Below the pieces are notes generated by a model, which was not told where the DNA came from, made no database searches, and saw only the letters and a program-made list of their open reading frames with translations. Shown one piece after another: positions 9,401 through 20,011 of a stretch of 64,000 nt of DNA. How positions within the stretch are numbered: position 1 is the first letter of the stretch; each line of letters begins with the position of its first letter. Source of the stretch: Rhizomys pruinosus (taxonomy: Eukaryota > Chordata > Mammalia > Rodentia > Spalacidae); contig VZQC01013826.1 in assembly GCA_009823505.1 (NCBI GenBank), positions 76,926 to 140,925 on the forward strand, in the 5' to 3' direction. The position numbers and the translations under genes are program-made.

Positions 9401-10029
9401 CTGGTCTGTGGAGCAGGATCAGGCACAAAGCTCACAGTGCTTAGTTCTGTCACATGCTGTTCACTCTGCCTTCCCTCTGACTCTAAGGTCCTCAGAGTTC
9501 ACCCCCTGATGAGCGACATTTATTAACCGCACCAAACACCAGCACCCACCTTCCCCCAGAGTTTGGAAGTTCCATCAAGACTTCATTGTCAAGCATGTTA
9601 CTGTGGGGCATCCACCAACAAAGAATACGAGGTTTCTGCCAGTGTATTCAGTAAGATCGTATCTTAGAAACTAATAAACGGGTCCTAACTTCCTTGTAGC
9701 CTGACATGATTTTGAGAAGACATTCATAAATTACTCTGACATCTCAAAACAGGCTTTGGCACTCTGCTCCTACGATTGCTGGGTCTCGCTGGCTGTCACA
9801 CTTACGACTGTGTTACTGTTTATCACACTCGTACATATGCATGAAGGACTGAATATGACTGAAAAGGCCTCCTGGGAACATTCTCCACTCCATGTGGGAG
9901 CCTTGGTTGGTGGGTCACTGTTCGGAAAGTCCTCTGTGTCACTTACATTGGCTTTCACTGTTCTGGGTCCCAGATTGCCCAGGACAGGCAGGGTTGGTGA
10001 GGCTATGCTTCTGTGAGTCTGTTCTTTGC
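9401..10029. other. Unclassified unique sequence
   Basis: No repeat or exon recognised. Confidence 0.4.
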
Positions 10030-10264
10030 TTATGTTTTTAAAAGATTTTTGCATTTTATTTTATGTGCATTTTGTTTGCTGGCACATATATGTATGCACC
10101 ACATACATGTGTTCACTGTGCTCAGAGGCCAGAAGACAGCATTGGATCCCATGGAACTGGAGTTACAGATGATTGTTAGCCACCATGGAGGTGCTGGGAA
10201 TTGAACCTGGGTCCTCTGCAAGAGCAGCCAGTACTGTTAACTGCTGAGCTGTCTCTCCAGCCCC
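10030..10264 (-). mobile_element. B2-type SINE, antisense
   Basis: On the minus strand it begins 'gggggctggagagacagctc' and has 'ggttcaattcccagcacctc', with 'ctccagttccatggg' and a tail of 'aaaatgcaaaaatc'. Moderately diverged. Confidence 0.88.
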
Positions 10265-10824
10265 CTTCTTGTGATTTTTCTATTTAATTTGCTGAATGGA
10301 GATTTCCTACTTGTTTATCAGACTTCTCAGGTGAAAATAGGGAACTGTCAGTCAAATTTGAACTTCTGACAAATAACTAATTTTTTAATAGGTCCCATGC
10401 AATATCTGGAATATACTTACATTAAATAATGACAAGATATCTGAAATTCATATTTAACTAGGAATCTTACCTTTTATCTGACAGGCCTGAAATTTTTAAT
10501 GCTTCCTCATTGCAAGAATTCACAGGTAACTTTTAGTGACCTGCTGTTTGTAGTGAAGTGGTAGGTGCTTGCTGGGCAGGCACAAAGCGCTTGGGCTCAA
10601 GCCCCAGGACCATAAAAAAGAATCTGCTCTAGAAAAGGAACAGGCTTTGTTCGTGCTCACAATCCCAGCAGCTCTCTTTTGGAGTGGGATAGAGTGACCT
10701 TCATGTCACATTATCACTGAACATGACAACTTTGGATGCTTTTTCTTCTACCCTCTTTCTAGTCCAGCAAAATTCTAAGTTTCTGAAAGGAGGAAAGAAG
10801 CAGGAATAAGGGGGTATATTATGT
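10265..10824. other. AT-rich unique sequence with an ID-like scrap
   Basis: 10280-10550 is AT-rich with no repeat signature. At about 10560-10620 'gtgcttgctgggcaggcac' and 'ctcaagccccaggacc' resemble an ID/B4 head, too short to be sure. Confidence 0.4.
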
Positions 10825-11054
10825 TTCTTTTTAAATTTTTCTTTATTTTTTATGTGTATGAATGCACTGTCTGCATGCAGGTTTGTGCACCCATGTCATG
10901 CAATGCCTTGGAGGTCAGAAGAGGGCATCGGATTCCTCTGGAACTGGAGCAAAGATGGTTCATTCTCAACCACCATGCGAGTGCTGGGGATCAAACCCGG
11001 GTCCTCTGCAAGAGCAGTCAGTGCTCTTAACCGCTAGGCCATCTCTCCAGCCCC
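10825..11054 (-). mobile_element. B2 SINE, antisense, fairly young
   Basis: Minus-strand head 'ggggctggagagatggccta' and 'gcggttaagagcactgactg' with intact box B-like 'gggtttgatccccagcac'. A local change replaces part of the 'ctccagttcc' region (text reads 'ctggagcaaagatggttc'). The T-rich left end is the tail. Confidence 0.92.
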
Positions 11055-12018
11055 ATTATGTTTCTTAAAGTTCTGCCTTAAAACACTTGGCAATCTCTCA
11101 TAGGATATGTAACACTCTGCAGAGCACTCAGGAAATTTTTCGGTATTGTTACCTGTGAAAGCTTTTGCTGTATATAATTCTCTTGTTATTACTACTGTAT
11201 GCATCGATTTATTGTTCAGATTCATTGTCTAAAGATTAAGACCCAATCTCTGCTAGACCTAACAGAACCAGTACCCAAGCTGGCTCATACTAGTCTGAGC
11301 CTATGGCATGATTAACTTCTGTCTTGTGACTGTGCTCCTGGAGGCCAGTCATTTTGGGGCCCTTTTGGGGAGGTTAGTTTCATAACCAAGTCTATTATTG
11401 ATAATGTCTCCCATTCCACCAGAAGTTGTTCAGATGCCCAGAAATACTCTGAAGTTTCTGAAGTCGACAACTGAAATACAAGTATTATTTATATTATTTT
11501 ATTCCCTTGAAATGCCCTCCATGATAATGACCAGGTACACAATTGGAATAGACAAAGAGTGCTTACAAGCTTTTCAAGGTAGCCAGACTTAGTAGCGCTC
11601 AGAGCTGAGCTCTGGGCATGATGTCAAATGCCTTTGGGAAGTTAACACATACAACAGAAGCATATTCATATGTCATCTGTGGTTTGCCCATTTTCACTCT
11701 CTGATAAAAACCAACTGCAAGCTACATGGAACTGTCAGGGCACAAGGTTCCCTCCTGCAACTGTGCCATTGAGATATCTACATATCCCTTTTGGAAACTA
11801 AACATTTACCAGTTCAATAATTTGAGTGACACTTTGTGGTACGTGAATGGTCTTAGCCACAAGTTCAACCAACCAGGTGTTAGACAATGGTCACTCAGAG
11901 CAACACCCTGTAACACTCACCCCATTCTTGAAGGGCCCACCACCAATGAGTAATTGATATATAATCACTGCCTGGATTTTGAGTATATGCATGTTAGCTT
12001 TTCCTTTCATGCAAATTT
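11055..12018. other. Unclassified unique sequence
   Basis: No repeat, RNA or exon recognised over about 960 bases; some of it is AT-rich. Confidence 0.4.
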
Positions 12019-12060
12019 GTGGGCTGGTAAGATGGCTCAGTGGGTAAAGGTACTTGCCAC

Positions 12061-12446
12061 TGTTAGGTTCATTTTGAGGGGAGACTCGGTGAAGAGAGGA
12101 GAAACTGTCAGGACTCCAATTAGAAGGAAGTCGGGTTTACTTCAGGCATGGCAGCTGTCCTGCTTGCATCAGGATTAGGATAACAAGCGTTAGAATGTCC
12201 CCAGAATGGCAGTTTTATAACCAAGCACAGAAGGAAGTGAGTTTACAAGGAGGTGGGGGCAAGAGATGAGGGATTAGGGTGTAGGTGGACTTGTAGCTGG
12301 TATCAGTAGAAGCATCTCAACATAAACTGAGGCTTGTGACAGGTATTAGTAGGATCCTGATGGCAGGATATTGCAGCAACTCTTTGGGTCCTTCTACCTC
12401 AGTTTTCCTGGAAAATCCCTGACTTAGGTGGGCTTACGACCTTACA
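12061..12446 (-). mobile_element. 386-bp solo LTR inside a SINE
   Basis: The insert starts TGTTAGG, ends CTTACA, and is flanked by the exact duplication GCCAC at 12056-12060 and 12447-12451. On the minus strand it has TATAAAA (12219-12213) and further along AGTAAA (near 12140), so transcription would run right to left. No internal region remains, implying recombination between two LTRs. Family not identified. Confidence 0.75.
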
Positions 12447-12536
12447 GCCACCAAGTCTGATGATAGGAGTTTTGTCCCCTAGACCCACATAGTGGAAGAA
12501 GAAAACATGCTGTCACAAGTCACAAATTGTCCCCTG

Positions 12537-12538
<2 letters not shown>

Positions 12539-12573
<35 letters not shown>
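12539..12573 (+). repeat. (AC)n microsatellite
   Basis: About 17 AC units in the 3' part of the SINE. Confidence 0.98.
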
Positions 12574-12577
<4 letters not shown>

Positions 12578-12688
12578 TGCACACAGACCCCATGGTAAGC
12601 ATGTACCCTTAACACACAGAGAGACACAAATTAATTAATTAAAAGCAACAAAAATTGTATTAGTGTCCACAAACAAGCACCTGGACTA

Positions 12689-12957
12689 TTCTTTCTACAT
12701 GGCTGTAATAGAGTACTTCACATGTCAAGTCTGTTCTTTCTACATGGCTGTAATAGAGTACTTCACATGTCAAGTCTGTTCTTTCTACACAGCTGTAATA
12801 GAGTACTTCACATGTCAAGTCTGTTCTTTCTACATGGCTGTAATAGAGTACTTCACATGTCAAGTCTGTTCTTTCTACACAGCTGTAATAGAGTACTTCA
12901 CATGTCAGGTCTGTTCTTTCTACATGGCTGTAATAGAGTACTTCACATGTCAAGTCT
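12689..12957 (+). repeat. 45-bp minisatellite, 6 units, alternating subtypes
   Basis: The unit starts 'ttctttctacatggctgtaa' and continues 'tagagtacttcacatg' and 'tcaagtctg'. Units 1, 2, 4, 6 read 'catggctg' and units 3 and 5 read 'cacagctg', giving a 90-bp super-period over units 2-6. Since 45 is a multiple of three, frames stay open on both strands without being genes. Confidence 0.96.
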
Positions 12958-13624
12958 GTGTCCTTCAGTTACTTTCTCCTTCCAATGTTGCAGTTCATCT
13001 CTCAATAAAATATGTCATGTTAATCTTTTACAGTCCTCTGAGCAGTTGAGCCTTTTAACCATTAGCCTGCAGTGCTCGTCCCTTAACTGAGATAACAGTG
13101 TGACTAATCATTTCAACCACAGCTGGTCAAGAACACACCATAACCTCACAATACACACAGCATCTCCCACCACTCACACACAGCACACATGTGCACACCT
13201 GCTCTTCCAGCTTACCGTGTCTTTCTACTGCGCCCTGTCCTGTTCTAGTCTGTGTGTCTGGATTTAGTTAAATGAGTGTCCTGCCGCACTATGGTGCAGA
13301 ACCATCTCGGAGGTAGATTTGCTGACACACTGGTTACATTGCGGTTCTTTCCATTCCTTTGAGCTTAGCAGCCACAGGGTGCTCGGACATTGCTCCTGCC
13401 CTCTGTGGTCTCTGTGAGTGCCTCCGATCCACTGGTTCCTCAAGCATAAGTGGAATCAACACAGCCGTCAGAATGCATGAGATAATGAAACAGTCACACT
13501 CTACCTAATGTGGTTTCTTTATGATTTTACTCACCAAGGCCCAACATGGCATTCTGATAATGTCCTACAGGGCAGGAGATGGAATTTAGCAGTGTCTTGT
13601 TCTCTCTAAACTCATCAAACTGTT
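12958..13624. other. Unclassified unique sequence
   Basis: No repeat or exon recognised; a CA-rich patch lies near 13150-13200. Confidence 0.4.
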
Positions 13625-13870
13625 AAGCTAATTGTGTCAGCTTGGATATACAGCAGATAGGTTGTTTTTAAATCTTTCTAAGCAGAAGTAAAAACCTAAT
13701 TAATCATGGTATCCGTTTCATAACGTCACTGCTCGTTACCTCGCCCCACGTTAATTGCGGTGTGAAATAATCAATTCCTGCCATTAGCAAATGGAACCCA
13801 CGGGAGTTCATTATCCTCACACTCATGCTTCCATGCGCAATTAGCCATTTCTGTGGAATAGCTTTGTTTT
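13625..13870. promoter_or_regulatory. Candidate conserved enhancer, homeodomain-site cluster
   Basis: A repeat-free AT-rich block with many homeodomain-type sites: TAATTAATCAT (13697-13707), GTTAATTGC (13750-13758), ATAATCAATT (13767-13776), CCATTAG (13781-13787), GCGCAATTAGCC (13836-13847), plus the CRE-like TAACGTCA (13721-13728). Such clusters are typical of developmental enhancers. No conservation data are available, so this is inference from composition. Confidence 0.4.
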
Positions 13871-14222
13871 ACAGAAGATTGATACCAGGTCTGAGGTCCC
13901 ATTTTTCACCCAGCAGAAGCAAATAATCTTGCCATTCATGGCGTGAGGTATGTCCAGGGGAAAGAATCCCTGTCTGCCTGTGTTAGCCACTGGGTACCAA
14001 ATCCACCAAAGTTTAAAATGCAAAGTCAACTTCTCGTCCCTTCTGTGACCCACATCGGCTTCTCACATCACTTTCTCCATCTTTTCCCAATCCCTACCTC
14101 CAGCAAAATACATTGCAGAGGCCACAGAGGCTCTGCCCCAAGTAATAACCCTCTTCTCCCAAAGCCCATGACTGACTCAGTGGTATTTCCTTTGAGTAAA
14201 TGAAATAAACACCTTAAAAAGA
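13871..14222. other. Unclassified unique sequence
   Basis: No repeat or exon recognised. Confidence 0.4.
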
Positions 14223-14395
14223 TTATGCTAAAGGTGGATGTAATCCCAGCACTCAGGAAACTGAGGCAGCAGGATTACCAACAGTTTGGGGCCAGCCTGG
14301 GCTACAGAGGGAGTTTCTGGCTAGTTTGAGCTTCAGAGTGAGTTCCAGACCTGTCTGGGCTTCAGTGTCAGAAGCTGTCTTCAAGATAGGAGGAA
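14223..14395 (+). mobile_element. Old B1-like SINE
   Basis: The series 'ggatgtaatcccagcactca', 'ggaaactgaggcagcagg', 'ggccagcctgggctacag' is B1-like but diverged, with an extra partly duplicated 'cttcagagtgagttcc' / 'cttcagtgtcag' end. Possibly the B1 half of a B4. Confidence 0.7.
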
Positions 14396-14662
14396 AGGAA
14401 GCAGAAACCATCAGGTACCTTGAAAGAGGGTGTGTCTTCTGGCCAACAGCAATAAACAGCAGTAACTTGAGGAGAAGTAGATGAGGCGGGTTCCGCCCAA
14501 AGTTTTTCTAGTTATCTGGAAGGCAGAAGGGCCAGCCAGTGGGAGACAGGAAGAAGAAGAAAAGTTTTATACTAAAAAAAGTTGCTACTCTCCTCTGAAA
14601 CATTTAGACACATTTCTCTTCTACTTTAGCCCATACATTAGAGAGTTAATGATAAGAACAGA
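14396..14662. other. Unique 5' flank of the minisatellite
   Basis: No repeat recognised. A plus-strand frame from 14481 runs into the array by chance absence of stops; no domain or codon pattern supports it as coding. Confidence 0.5.
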
Positions 14663-15886
14663 TATCAACGTGATGATGGTAAGAAGTGGAGTGGGTTGTA
14701 TCAACGTGATGATGGCAAGGAGTGGAATGGGTTGTATCAACGTGATGATGGTAAGGAGTAGAGTGGGTTGTATCAATGTGATGATGGCAAGGAGTGGAGT
14801 GGGTTGTATCAACGTGATGATGGCAAGGAGTGGAATGGGTTGTATCAACGTGATGATGGTAAGGAGTGGAGTGGGTTGTATCAATGTGATGATGGCAAGG
14901 AGTGGAGTGGGTTGTATCAACGTGATGATGGCAAGGAGTGGAATGGGTTGTATCAACGTGATGATGGCAAGGAGTGGAGTGGGTTGTATCAACGTGATGA
15001 TGGTAAGGAGTGGAGTGGGTTGTATCAACGTGATGATGGCAAGGAGTGGAGTGGGTTGTATCAACGTGATGATGGCAAGGAGTGGAGTGGGTTGTATCAA
15101 TGTGATGATGGCAAGGAATGGAGTGGGTTGTATCAACGTGATGATGGTAAGGAGTGGAGTGGGTTGTATCAATGTGATGATGGCAAGGAGTGGAATGGGT
15201 TGTATCAACGTGATGATGGTAAGGAGTGGAGTGGGTTGTATCAACGTGATGATGGCAAGGAGTGGAGTGGGTTGTATCAACGTGATGATGGCAAGGAGTG
15301 GAGTGGGTTGTATCAATGTGATGATGGCAAGGAGTGGAGTGGGTTGTATCAACGTGATGATGGTAAGGAGTGGAGTGGGTTGTATCAACGTGATGATGGC
15401 AAGGAGTGGAGTGGGTTGTATCAACGTGATGATGGCAAGGAGTGGAGTGGGTTGTATCAATGTGATGATGGCAAGGAGTGGAGTGGGTTGTATCAACGTG
15501 ATGATGGTAAGGAGTGGAGTGGGTTGTATCAACGTGATGATGGCAAGGAGTGGAGTGGGTTGTATCAACGTGATGATGGCAAGGAGTGGAGTGGGTTGTA
15601 TCAATGTGATGATGGCAAGGAGTGGAGTGGGTTGTATCAACGTGATGATGGTAAGGAGTGGAGTGGGTTGTATCAACGTGATGATGGCAAGGAGTGGAGT
15701 GGGTTGTATCAACGTGATGATGGCAAGGAGTGGAGTGGGTTGTATCAATGTGATGATGGCAAGGAGTGGAGTGGGTTGTATCAATGTGATGATGGTAAGG
15801 AGTGGAATGAGTTGTATCAACGTGATGATGGTAAGGAATGGAGTGGGTTGTATCAACTTGATGATGATAAGGAATGGAATGGGTCG
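14663..15886 (+). repeat. 36-bp minisatellite, 34 units, 144-bp higher-order period
   Basis: The unit starts 'tatcaacgtgatgatggcaa' and continues 'ggagtggagtgggttg'. All 34 units keep exact 36-bp phase, with only base substitutions at a few sites: caaCgtg/caaTgtg, gGCaagg/gGTaagg and gAGtgg/gAAtgg. From about 15196 to 15780 the variants repeat every four units, the 'ggtaagg' type recurring at 15220, 15364, 15508 and 15652. Because 36 is a multiple of three and the unit lacks stops, long frames of 390-530 codons open on both strands; they look like by-products. End units are the most diverged. Confidence 0.98.
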
Positions 15887-17295
15887 TGGACAGGGAACCT
15901 GCAAAGGAAAGAGAGCTGGGAGGGGCCGTATTGGGATCACGGTATCGAGTGAGCTGGATCACACCAAAAGGAAGGAGATGGGCTATTTTATCTGGGTCCA
16001 GATGAGACACAAAGAGGAAGGTCTGTTTTGCTGCTTAACTGATTTGCAGTTTCCAGTATGGCACGAACAGGAGCCATCATGAACACATGATGTCACCTAG
16101 TTCAACAGAGATGTGGGAAAAATCCTTCATCCCAAACAAGCAGAATGAACTTCTAAGATCTTCAAGACAGAATGAAATTGGTCTTCATAATTTTAGATAC
16201 TTCTTTGTATCTCATCCAATTCCACATGTATGTAATGTATAGTGTGTGTAGACCATTTTCTAGGATTTAGTTTTGCATCTTCAGTTGTGCATGTTCAGGG
16301 GCCTCTCTCTGAACCCTGGGCTTGGCTGATGGCCGGCATGCTCAGCGGTCCTCCTGTCTTCGCCCTGCAGCCTCATGCTTGGCCACATTTAGTCTTTTAC
16401 TAGAGTGCTGGGGACTCAGGTCCAGTTTGTCCTGCACATGCAGCAGGCACTGTCACCTGCCAAGCCATCTCCTGCACATGCGGCAGGCACTGTTACCTGC
16501 TGAGCCATCTCCTCAGACCCAGTTTTCCCCTTGCATTGAGGTTTCAAGAGAGTTTGTTTTGCTAAAAACCTGCTTCATCACAATTAAATGTAAGAAATAT
16601 GGTTCTGAGTTTTCCTTGGCTTGTTTCCTTCAGTCATCGGGGAGAGTAATGCCGGTTTTCCCGTCACTAATCACAGCGCAATGCTCGAATTATTGCCTTG
16701 TGCTTTTCCATTTGTCCATCTTTCACTTAACCTAAAAATGATTAAGGTAAACACAGGGGAAAATCATCTCCAGAAGAAAACATCTTGAGCTTGCATGACG
16801 TCCGGGACCATCTTCCAGCTGCTCTCACAAGTCAAAGCTGTGTTGTTGCATCATTTCACCCTGCGTGACTGTTAACACACAGCTTCTGTATGCATTCAGT
16901 AGGGAGGAAAATGTTCATGACTTCAAGAAGTTTGAGGGACAGGGCATGTCCTGTGTTCTTTTTCTGCTCCCTGCACTGCATGACAGAGGGTCTTCTGATC
17001 CTTTCAGTGTCTTGCATGCTCAGCTCTGTTGCTGCCAAACGCTAGATGAGTGAGGCTTGACCATCAGTAGTCCCAGAGAGACAAAAGACCAGCATGTGCT
17101 CTTTATTTCAGCCATTTGACTTCCCAGAGGAAAAACAGCCACCAGAACTGTATTTGTGTGTATATGTGGTATATGGTGTGTATACATGTTGGTGTGTATA
17201 TGCTATATGGGTATGTGTGTGGAGTCTGGAGTTGGACATGTGGAGGTTGACATTGGGTATCTTTATTGATCTTCACTTTAGTTTTTTATTATTTG
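15887..17295. other. Unclassified, with a 40-bp duplication and GT-rich patch
   Basis: Mostly no recognisable content. At 16431-16512 'cctgcacatgc' and 'ggcaggcactgt' plus 'agccatctcct' occur twice 40 bases apart, the sequence being reminiscent of an antisense B2 head. 17150-17225 is TG/TA-rich. Confidence 0.5.
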
Positions 17296-17442
17296 GGGGG
17301 GGTCTTTTCGAGACAGGGTCTCCCTGTAGCCCCAGTTGTCCCAGAACTCACTCTGTAGACCAGGCTGGCCTCGAACTCACAAATATCCGCCTGCCTCTGC
17401 CTCCCAAGTGCTAGGATTAAAGGAGTGCACCACCATGGGTTC
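17296..17442 (-). mobile_element. B1 SINE, antisense
   Basis: Runs 'ttcgagacagggtctccctg', 'gtagaccaggctggcctcg', 'gcctgcctctgcctcccaag', to the head 'gtgcaccaccatggg'. The A-tail (left side) is nearly gone, leaving 'tttttatta'. Confidence 0.95.
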
Positions 17443-18234
17443 CACTTTAGTTTTTGAAACAAGTTCAGTGTGTGAACTTGAACTTGTGGTGTGCCCTTTT
17501 GGCTAAACTGGTTAGCAAGTGATCTTTAGTGGTCCACCTATTTCTCTTCCCCTCACACTCCACACTGTGGTTACACACTAGCATGTTGCTGCACTTGGCT
17601 TTCTGCATGTGTGATGAAGTTCTACATTCAGGTGTTCATGCTTGCTTGCACAAGGCACAAAGTGGAAAGGAAAGCAGATTTGTCTTCTCACTCAAATTTC
17701 TATGAACTCATAAATTATCTTCCTCACCATCAAACACATAACAATTCTCTATGTAAACAGTCACATAGAACAGCAAACACTTTTCCCACTGAGCCATCTC
17801 CCAAGCCCCTAGCACAGTATTTTTAAAAATAAAAGGTTCCCCTTTCACAAGTCATATCCCCAGACCTAGATAGTCATTTGACAAACACACTGTCAGGACA
17901 GATAACGGGATTGTGACGCTTGAAGTTTGGCAATTTGAGTTCTTTTTCAAGAAAAAGAATACAGAATTATGAATTCAAGAGCACACATGAAATTGAATAT
18001 TGATGAAAATAGTAAGCAGTGCAAGCTCAGCAATTTATAAATGTTAACCAAGCTAATGAAACAAAATCCAGAAAAAAATGAACATCTACATGTTTGATGC
18101 TTAAATCCTTGATCACTTCTTCACAACCCCATTATTAATATTATATTGTGTGGAGGGAACAGAAAATTCACTCAGTTTTTTATCTAACATGGAAGATTGT
18201 CTCTTTTATTGGTGGTTTAGAAAAGAGCATTTCG
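17443..18234. other. Unclassified, AT-rich in 17980-18150
   Basis: No repeat or exon recognised, apart from a few words ('gagccatctcccaagcccc' near 17795) that suggest a decayed antisense SINE head. Confidence 0.4.
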
Positions 18235-18457
18235 GGGACTGGAAAGATGGCTCAGCAGTTAAGACACTTACTGCTCTTACAGGGTGCCCAAGTTTAGTGC
18301 TTTGCACCCCTGTCTGTCAGCTGACAACAGCCCATAACTCCAGCTCCAGGAGGATCCATTGCCCACTTCTGGCCTCTGCAGATGGCACCAGTGTGCACAC
18401 ATATGAACATATGCACAAAACCCACATACAGAATCCACTCAGACATCAGGAATGAAT
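18235..18457 (+). mobile_element. B2-type SINE, sense
   Basis: Head 'ggggactggaaagatggctc', 'agcagttaagacacttactg', then 'aactccagctccaggaggat' and 'cttctggcctctgcag', ending near the CA-rich 'cacacatatg'. Box B is degraded ('agtttagtgctttgc'). Confidence 0.88.
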
Positions 18458-18974
18458 CACAGGACAAAAGTATATCATTTAAAAACCAATACTGTCTTGG
18501 GCATCACTACCACTTCCAAACCTCTGTAGAGGCACAAAGTCCCTTTATTTCTGATTCTTTATACTTGAAGGAACCTCTCGAACTCACCCTACTAGTCTAG
18601 ACATCCATGCAAGTTCCTAGTGACTTTCTTGCTGATCTCACTGATGTCCCAAGGTGGGAAGAAAGAAGGAGGCACTAGTCTACACTGTCAGTCCCAGGGC
18701 TTTACCTCGAGGAGACAAACAGATGGCCTGCTCAGTGGGATTCAAGGCTCTCTTTTCTTCTGGTATTTTGTTTTGAGGAAAAAAATATCTATTTTTAGAG
18801 AAAACTAACTGGGCATGTTAGGTACCAAGTTCTACTTGGCACTGTCTAGAGCTGCCACACTGCTATGGTGGGACACTCAGTCCCTCTTGACACAGACTCA
18901 TCCTCTCTCTAGCTACATCATGCTTTGCTCATGCATTTGCCGCCTCTCTTAATACCTTTCTTACTCCTTTTTAT
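18458..18974. other. Unclassified unique sequence
   Basis: No repeat or exon recognised. Confidence 0.4.
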
Positions 18975-18984
18975 TAAAAATCAG

Positions 18985-19198
18985 GGGGCTGGATAGATGG
19001 CCTAGTGGTTAAGAATGCCAACTGCTCTTGCAGAGGACTCAGGTTCAATCCCCAGCACCCACATGGTGGCTGAGAACCGTCTTTAACTCCAGTTCCAGGG
19101 GAATCTGACACCCTCTTCTGACCTCCATGGCATTGCACGACACAGGTGCACAAACCTACATGCAGACAGTACATTCATACGCATAAAAAAAATAAATA
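18985..19198 (+). mobile_element. B2 SINE, sense, joined to a B1
   Basis: Full B2: head 'ggggctggatagatggccta', single (not duplicated) 'actccagttccagggga', 'cttctgacctccatgg' and the tail 'cataaaaaaaataaatag'. A B1 follows immediately in the same orientation. The pair is flanked by TAAAAATCAG at 18975-18984 and 19400-19409. Confidence 0.94.
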
Positions 19199-19399
19199 GC
19201 CCGGCGTGGTAGCACACGCCTTTAAGCCTAGCACTCGGGAGGCAGAGGCAGGCAGATCTTTGTGAGTTCAAGGCCAGCCTGGTCTACAGAGTGAGTTCCA
19301 GGACAGCTGGGGCTACAGGGAGACCCTGTCTCACAAATACAAAAAAATAAATAAATAAATAAAATAATAAAAAACAAAATAAAATAATAAAAAACAAAA
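19199..19399 (+). mobile_element. B1 SINE in the tail of a B2
   Basis: Complete B1 from 'cccggcgtggtagcacacgc' to 'gggagaccctgtctc' with a long A-rich tail containing AAAT and AAAAC units. No duplication separates it from the B2; the target duplication brackets both. Confidence 0.95.
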
Positions 19400-19409
19400 T
19401 AAAAATCAG

Positions 19410-20011
19410 ACAAAAAACAACAAATGAAACCAGCTAAATGTTCTTCATCCTTTAAGACCCAGGCAGCTCCTGTTTCCACAGATTGGCAAGGCCATCTACC
19501 CCCGGGTTTCTGCCAACCCTGCACATGCAGCTCAAACCATCTGACAAGGGTCATGCCCCCGGATCTGCATCTCAGTCCTCTCTCGTCCCACTGTCCAGTA
19601 CTCAGATCACTGCCAGTGCTCGGCACCTGTAGTGGAATTTGGCAAACGTGTTTTGGCTCCAACTCCTCGGCCCTCCCCACACTCCCTCTGGTGTCATGTT
19701 CTTCTGTAGTGATAGGTGATAATTCACTGTTTTCAGAGTATTGATCAACTGCTGTTTTTGATTTGTATTTTGCATTTGTCTTTCCTTTTCTGGGCCCACA
19801 GAGAAGGCCACAAAGCTTAAATATGACAGTACTCTTTACCCCAAAGGGGAAATTCCACTTTTTTTTTTTTAGAAAGGATGCCAGTCAACTTTCCTTGCAA
19901 CAGCTAGATATTGAAACAATCTTTTAAAGTCATTAGCACCTAAGATCCTACCATCTCCTTTTCCTCCATAATTTTCCATATGTAAATATAGATAATAGAG
20001 TCATTTAGAAG
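19410..20011. other. Unclassified unique sequence
   Basis: No repeat or exon recognised; there is a T-run at 19859-19870. Confidence 0.4.

Larger units (their letters stand above)
12019..12655 (+). mobile_element. B2/RSINE-type SINE split by a solo LTR
   Basis: The head 'gtgggctggtaagatggctc' and 'gggtaaaggtacttgccac' is interrupted at 12060. It resumes at 12447 with 'gccaccaagtctgatgat', then 'gacccacatagtggaagaag', a (CA)n run and an A-rich tail. Removing the insert restores the normal '...cttgccaccaagtctga...' order. Confidence 0.85.

Noticed and set aside
12660..13049. 97-128 codon frames over 12660-13090
   Set aside because: By-products of the 45-bp minisatellite, open in several frames on both strands.
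14481..16082. 533-codon frame with a 12-residue repeat as a protein-coding gene
   Set aside because: The frame exists because a 36-bp stop-free unit is tandemly repeated; similar long frames are open on the opposite strand. There is no domain, exon structure or unique coding core. Kept as a low-interest finding only.
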